A stretch of 11,065 nt of DNA. Source: UBA5177 sp002413265 (GTDB taxonomy: Bacteria; Chloroflexota; UBA5177). The first letter of the stretch is position 1, and each line of letters starts with the position of its first letter. Positions 7,687 to 11,065 of the stretch are shown here, in pieces. The notes under the pieces were generated by a model. That model ran no database searches. It saw only the letters and a program-made list of their open reading frames with translations, and had not been told where the DNA came from. The position numbers and the translations under genes were made by a program. The stretch covers positions 1-11,065 of the forward strand of contig DAIORV010000073.1 in assembly GCA_036752825.1 (NCBI GenBank), read 5' to 3'.

Positions 7687-7695
7687 TGGTAGACT
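7687..7695 (+). promoter_or_regulatory. Possible extended -10 promoter for rpsO
   Basis: TGGTAGACT reads as an extended -10 element (TG, one base, then TAGACT at 7690-7695) directly after the terminator tail. A start near 7702 would include the whole hairpin leader of rpsO. A perfect TTGACA at 7695-7700 looks like a -35, but the site 17 bases downstream (GTTGGC) is not a credible -10. A promoter must exist here because the upstream terminator is strong; its exact position is uncertain. Confidence 0.42.
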
Positions 7696-7716
7696 TGACA
7701 CTGTGTGGTGCCCGGC

Positions 7717-7798
7717 GGTTGGCGCCTGGCGCCGAGCCGAAAGTTCGACGCCAGACGCCAATCACGGAGCACCAATTTTTCTAATAATTGGTTGGAGA
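7717..7798 (+). promoter_or_regulatory. Structured rpsO leader, probable translational control element
   Basis: The arm at 7717-7733 (GGTTGGCGCCTGGCGCC) pairs with 7748-7764 at 15 of 17 positions, counting one G-U and leaving two C-A mismatches, around a 14-base loop. A second stem, ACCAATT (7772-7778) with AATTGGT (7787-7793), ends two bases before the Shine-Dalgarno GGAG (7795-7798). The hexamer GGTTGG occurs both in the first 5' arm (7717-7722) and over the ribosome binding site (7791-7796), and either copy can pair with CCAATC (7759-7764). S15 represses its own mRNA through leader structures in several bacteria, so feedback by S15 is a reasonable inference here. Confidence 0.55.
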
Positions 7799-7804
7799 AA
7801 CTGC

Positions 7805-8074
7805 GTGCCCGCAACGACAGAAGAGAAACAGCAGCTCATTCAGGACTTCCAGACGCACGAGGGCGATGTGGGGTCGGCAGAGGTCCAGATAGCGCTCCTC
7901 ACCCATCGCATTGCCCACCTTACCGAGCACTTGCGAGAACATAAGCACGACTTTCATACGCGTCGTGGCCTCCTCAAGCTCGTCGGTCGAAGGCGCCGCC
8001 TCCAGGCCTACCTCGCACGCCGCTCACCTGAGCGATACCGCGACGTCATTTCAAGACTCGGGCTACGCAAGTAG
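7805..8074 (+). CDS. rpsO: 30S ribosomal protein S15
   Basis: Binds the central domain of 16S rRNA early in small-subunit assembly and forms an intersubunit bridge. It has 89 residues, the normal family length, and the family signatures are all clear: EFQ-like DFQTHEGDVGSAEVQIALLTHRI, then LTEHLREHKHDFHTRRGLLKLV and GRRRRLQAYL, ending in RYRDVISRLGLRK. The start is the GTG at 7805, with GGAG (7795-7798) 6 bases upstream; the reading frame stays open further upstream but only through leader sequence. It is followed by pnp, the conserved order in many bacteria. Its leader is strongly structured, and its last five codons form the 5' arm and loop of a terminator. Confidence 0.97.
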   Translation: MPATTEEKQQLIQDFQTHEGDVGSAEVQIALLTHRIAHLTEHLREHKHDFHTRRGLLKLVGRRRRLQAYLARRSPERYRDVISRLGLRK

Positions 8075-8083
8075 CCCCTTTTT
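8060..8083 (+). terminator. Intrinsic terminator embedded in the end of rpsO
   Basis: GGGCTAC (8060-8066) pairs perfectly with GTAGCCC (8071-8077) around the GNRA tetraloop GCAA, followed by C and five T (8079-8083). The 5' arm and loop are rpsO codons and the stop TAG (8072-8074) is part of the 3' arm. It should limit read-through from rpsO into pnp, although a translating ribosome would partly disrupt it. Confidence 0.78.
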
Positions 8084-8088
8084 CATGC

Positions 8089-8109
8089 GATGCGTGTATT
8101 TCACGCATC
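8089..8109 (+). repeat. Perfect inverted repeat in the rpsO-pnp gap
   Basis: GATGCGTG (8089-8096) and CACGCATC (8102-8109) form an 8-pair stem around TATTT, five bases after the rpsO terminator tail. No U-tract follows. It could be an RNase III-type processing hairpin in the pnp leader, as known for the E. coli rpsO-pnp gap, or an operator for a dimeric regulator. The rest of the gap (8110-8177) shows no convincing promoter; TATGAA at 8134 lacks a -35. Confidence 0.5.
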
Positions 8110-8186
8110 TCAGTCGCACTGCGGTTAAGCCTGTATGAAGCTGTCAATCACGCCGTGCCCAAGCGACCTCACCTCCCGGAGGACCT

Positions 8187-10637
8187 ATGACATATTCTGA
8201 TTCTCAAATTCACTCCGAACGCACAGACCTCGCCGGCCGAGAGTTGGTGGTCGAAACTGGCCGTCTTGCATGGCAGGCCAGCGGTGCGGTCACCCTTACC
8301 TATGGCGAAACGGTGGTCCTGGCGACAGCCACCGCCTCGAAGGAGCCGCGTCCCAACATCGACTTTTTCCCGCTCACGGTCGATTACGAAGAGAAGATGT
8401 ACGCGGGCGGGAAGATTCCTGGCGGTTACATCAAACGTGAGGGCAGGCCCTCCACCGAGGCCATCCTTGTCTCTCGACTGACCGATCGTCCAATGCGCCC
8501 CTTGTTCCCAAAGGGCTTCCGCAATGACGTTCAGATCGTCGTCACCCCACTCTCCGTCGACAGCGAAAACGATCCGGATATCCTGGCCATCAATGGAGCG
8601 TCCACGGCGCTCACCATATCCGACATCCCCTTCGGCGGCCCGGTTGGGGCCATTCGAATGGGCTGGGCTGATGGAAGAGCCATAGTCAATCCCACTCGCA
8701 GCCAGTTGGAAACCAGCGAGCTGGATCTGATCATGGCCGGCACGCGCGACGCCATAGTCATGGTGGAGGCCGGCGCGAACATCCTACCGGAGAGTGCGAT
8801 CATCGAGGCGCTGCGCCTCGGCCACGAGGCGATCCAGCCATTGATCGACCTGCAGCTTCGACTGCAGCAATCTGCAGGCAAAGCCAAACGCGAGTTCCCG
8901 CTCAAGACCGTGCCCGAAGACCTTTCGAGCCGGCTCAAAGACTTGGTTGGGCAGCGACTGCACGACAACCTCGTGCACGCTACCAAGCAGGAACGCGAGG
9001 GAGCCGTCGGCGAGCTTGAGACCGAGGTACGAAGCCAGCTCGAGGAAGCGGGCTTCGACCCTGGAGACGTGAAATCTGCCTTCGAAAGTCTTGAGAAGAA
9101 GACGGTACGGGAGATGATTCTCAAAGAGAACACGAGGCCCGACGGCCGCTCTCGAGCAGAAATTCGCCCCCTCAAGATCGAAGTCGGAGTCCTGCCACGT
9201 GTCCACGGCACGGGCCTATTCAGCCGTGGTCAGACTCAGGCCCTTACTATTGCCACCTTGGGTTCCACTTCCGACGAGCAGCGGATCGACGCGCTGACCG
9301 GCGACGAGACCAAGCGGTACCTACATCACTACAACTTCCCGCCGTTCAGCACAGGCGAAACAAAGCCGATGCGAGGTCCTGGTCGCCGCGAGATCGGCCA
9401 CGGAATGCTCGCGGAGCGCGCGCTCGAAGCCGTTATCCCTAGCCAGGAAGACTTCCCCTACACGATCCGACTTGTCTCCGAGATACTCTCTTCAAACGGC
9501 TCGACTTCCATGGCGGCTACCACCGGCAGCACGCTTGCCTTGATGGATGCCGGCGTGCCCATCAAGGCGCCGGTGTCCGGCATCGCCATGGGATTGATCA
9601 CGGGGGAAGACGGTGAGTATGCCGTTTTGACGGATATCCAGGGCGTGGAAGACGCTCTCGGCGACATGGACTTCAAGGTAACCGGCACCCGCGACGGAAT
9701 TACTGCGATACAGATGGACATCAAAGTAGCCGGTCTCACCCAGGAGATCATGCACGAAGCTCTTGAGCAGGCTCGTCAGGCGAGGATCTTCATCCTCGAC
9801 GCAATGCGAGAGGTGATCGCCGAGCCCCGTAAAGATCTCTCCCCGTACGCGCCTCGCATAACCAGAATCATGATCAACCCGGACAAGATCGGAACTGTTA
9901 TCGGTCCGGGTGGCAAGATGATCAAACGCATCGTCGAGGAGACAGGCGCGCAGATCGACATCGAGGACGATGGCAGTGTCTTTATCGCTAGCAATGATCG
10001 CGATTCCACCCAAAAAGCGATCGACATGATCACCGGGCTCACTGCCGAGGTGGAAATCGGCAAGGAGTACAACGGAACCGTCAAGCGCATCATGGACTTC
10101 GGCGCCTTCGTAGAGGTTCTCCCCGGCAAAGAAGGTTTGGTCCACATTTCCCAGCTCGCTACGCAGCGCATCAACCGTGTCGAGGACGTCGTCCAGGTGG
10201 GCGACACGCTGCCGGTCAAAGTCACAGAAATCGACTCGATGGGACGCATCAACCTCTCACACCGCGCAATTCTCGACCCGGAAGGCGCGGCCAACAGTGA
10301 GCGTGAGCGCCGGCCGGCGGGTGGGGCTCCGCGATTCGGAGATAAACCGCGTGAAGGCGGCTTCAGAGACCGCGGCGACAGAGGCGGCGGTGGTGGAGGC
10401 GGTTTCCGCAGAGATGGTGAGCGCGGCGGCGGGGGCGGGGGCTTCCGGCGTGACGGAGAACGCAGCGACCGTCCTCGCTTCGAGGGTGGCCAGCGCCGCT
10501 TCGATGGTGACCGTAATCAGGGTGATCGCAATCAGAACGATCGACCTCGACAGGACGCAGACCGCACCGATGCCCCGGAGCGCGGAAATGAACCCCGCCC
10601 GGAGGAGCCGAGCGATCGCGAGCCTTCTCAGGAGTAA
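8187..10637 (+). CDS. pnp: Polyribonucleotide nucleotidyltransferase (PNPase) with RGG-type C-terminal tail
   Basis: Phosphorolytic 3'-5' exoribonuclease of mRNA decay, forming a trimeric ring. It has 816 residues against about 700 for most PNPases; the excess is the tail. The first RNase PH domain spans about 10-140, with GYIKREGRPS in place of the E. coli FFRR loop, followed by a helical linker (about 240-310). The second RNase PH domain (about 320-540) has phosphate-site SSNGSTS (435-441) and metal-site D489, D495 and K497 in GVEDALGDMDFK. The KH domain (about 555-615) has GPGG at 573-576, and S1 spans about 622-692. From about 699 the tail is rich in Gly, Arg, Asp and Gln and predicted disordered, with two 13-residue repeats. 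The ATG at 8187 has GGAGG (8178-8182) 4 bases upstream. Confidence 0.97.
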   Translation: MTYSDSQIHSERTDLAGRELVVETGRLAWQASGAVTLTYGETVVLATATASKEPRPNIDFFPLTVDYEEKMYAGGKIPGGYIKREGRPSTEAILVSRLTDRPMRPLFPKGFRNDVQIVVTPLSVDSENDPDILAINGASTALTISDIPFGGPVGAIRMGWADGRAIVNPTRSQLETSELDLIMAGTRDAIVMVEAGANILPESAIIEALRLGHEAIQPLIDLQLRLQQSAGKAKREFPLKTVPEDLSSRLKDLVGQRLHDNLVHATKQEREGAVGELETEVRSQLEEAGFDPGDVKSAFESLEKKTVREMILKENTRPDGRSRAEIRPLKIEVGVLPRVHGTGLFSRGQTQALTIATLGSTSDEQRIDALTGDETKRYLHHYNFPPFSTGETKPMRGPGRREIGHGMLAERALEAVIPSQEDFPYTIRLVSEILSSNGSTSMAATTGSTLALMDAGVPIKAPVSGIAMGLITGEDGEYAVLTDIQGVEDALGDMDFKVTGTRDGITAIQMDIKVAGLTQEIMHEALEQARQARIFILDAMREVIAEPRKDLSPYAPRITRIMINPDKIGTVIGPGGKMIKRIVEETGAQIDIEDDGSVFIASNDRDSTQKAIDMITGLTAEVEIGKEYNGTVKRIMDFGAFVEVLPGKEGLVHISQLATQRINRVEDVVQVGDTLPVKVTEIDSMGRINLSHRAILDPEGAANSERERRPAGGAPRFGDKPREGGFRDRGDRGGGGGGGFRRDGERGGGGGGFRRDGERSDRPRFEGGQRRFDGDRNQGDRNQNDRPRQDADRTDAPERGNEPRPEEPSDREPSQE
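10386..10463 (+). repeat. Two tandem 39-base coding repeats in the PNPase tail
   Basis: Residues 734-746 and 747-759 are both GGGGGGFRRDGER, encoded by adjacent 39-base units (10386-10424 and 10425-10463). The protein repeats are identical but the DNA differs at many third positions, for example TTCCGCAGAGAT against TTCCGGCGTGAC. This implies an old duplication kept by selection on the protein or convergent enrichment, rather than fresh slippage. Confidence 0.8.
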
Positions 10638-10640
10638 GTG

Positions 10641-11065
10641 ATGAGCGCCCTAGCGGCCGCTGCAGAGCTCGAGAAGCTGGCCGAGGAGGTCGAAGCGTGC
10701 ACCCGCTGCGAGCTCCACTGCAATACGCATCACGGGGTCCCCGGCGAGGGACCGTGTGATGCGGAGGTCATGCTGATCGGCGAGGGTCCAGGACGCAACG
10801 AAGATCTCCAGGGCCGTCCGTTTGTCGGGGAGGCGGGCAAATTCCTGACAGAACTGCTGGCCGGGGCCGGTCTGAGCCGTGAAGAGGTTTACATCACCAA
10901 CGTCGTGAAGCATCGGCCGACCCGACAGGATCCAGATGGATCACTTAGCAACCGCGCTCCTCTTCCCGAAGAGGTTGACGCCTGCAGGCTGTACCTCGAT
11001 CGCCAGATAAAGCTGATCCAACCCCGTGTCATTGTCACTCTCGGCGCCCATTCGCTTGGGGCCTT
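10641..11065 (+). CDS. Family 4 (iron-sulfur) uracil-DNA glycosylase, 3'-partial
   Basis: Removes uracil from DNA after cytosine deamination, the first step of base excision repair. The 141 visible residues carry the N-terminal CTRC pair (C20, C23) and the catalytic/uracil-pocket motif GEGPGRNEDLQGRPFVGEAG (47-66). They also include VYITNVVKHRP (83-93), C115 in VDAC, and VIVTLGAHSLGA at the edge. The C-terminal HPS motif lies beyond the window. Family 4 enzymes normally have KCRPP here; this one has His91 in place of the third cluster Cys and about eight extra residues before C115. The ATG at 10641 has AGGAG (10630-10634) inside the end of pnp, 6 bases upstream; a GTG directly before it is an alternative. 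The close spacing implies cotranscription with pnp. Confidence 0.9.
   Translation, partial: MSALAAAAELEKLAEEVEACTRCELHCNTHHGVPGEGPCDAEVMLIGEGPGRNEDLQGRPFVGEAGKFLTELLAGAGLSREEVYITNVVKHRPTRQDPDGSLSNRAPLPEEVDACRLYLDRQIKLIQPRVIVTLGAHSLGA

Noticed and set aside
7695..7700. Perfect TTGACA as the -35 of the rpsO promoter.
   Set aside because: No TATAAT-like hexamer lies 16-18 bases downstream; that position is GC-rich and inside the leader hairpin arm.
7529..7804. Extension of rpsO upstream of the GTG at 7805 through an open frame.
   Set aside because: S15 has 89 residues from this GTG, matching the family, and the upstream part covers the zinc-ribbon gene, a terminator and the leader hairpins.
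8172..8182. CCTCC followed by GGAGG just before pnp as an anti-Shine-Dalgarno hairpin.
   Set aside because: Only one base separates the two, so a full stem cannot form; at most three pairs with a five-base loop are possible.
10177..10641. A 154-codon open frame overlapping the end of pnp in another frame, rich in Ser, Arg and Ala.
   Set aside because: It lies entirely within the well-supported PNPase S1 domain and tail and its openness follows from the skewed base composition there.

Overview
The window is a gene-dense, GC-rich bacterial chromosome segment in which all seven genes lie on the + strand. The gene set and sequence style suggest a Chloroflexota bacterium, perhaps near Thermomicrobia/Sphaerobacter. 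The clues are an AAA/TPR signalling ATPase, a small double zinc-ribbon protein with a CxxC-x17-CxxC module, and a TPR protein with an acidic tail. This placement is an inference from remembered family patterns and no search was run. No mobile element, CRISPR array, tRNA, rRNA or phage gene is visible.

Layout. Positions 1-2754 hold the 3' part of a large STAND/AAA ATPase with a long TPR region; its start lies left of the window. Next come miaB (tRNA ms2i6A methylthiotransferase, 2820-4142) and recQ (helicase, ending at 6232), which overlap and are probably cotranscribed. A well-formed promoter just after recQ begins a TPR/acidic-tail protein of unknown role (6336-7202). A second good promoter starts a one-gene unit for the double zinc-ribbon protein (7335-7634), closed by a strong intrinsic terminator. 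Then come rpsO (S15, 7805-8074), with a structured leader and a terminator fused to its stop codon, and pnp (PNPase, 8187-10637) with a long RGG-type tail. Six bases after the pnp stop a family 4 uracil-DNA glycosylase begins and runs off the right edge.

How the genes work together. Most are housekeeping genes: tRNA modification (miaB), DNA repair (recQ and the uracil-DNA glycosylase), and translation with RNA decay (rpsO-pnp, an order conserved in many bacteria). I see no clearly new multi-gene system. The points most worth a second look are regulatory or protein-level. They are the rpsO leader, where two identical GGTTGG segments (one overlapping the ribosome binding site) compete for one CCAATC; the terminator embedded in the last rpsO codons; the RGG tail of PNPase; the His found where family 4 UDGs normally carry the third iron-sulfur Cys; the recQ start, which has no ordinary start codon where one is expected; and the two conserved-looking proteins of unknown function.
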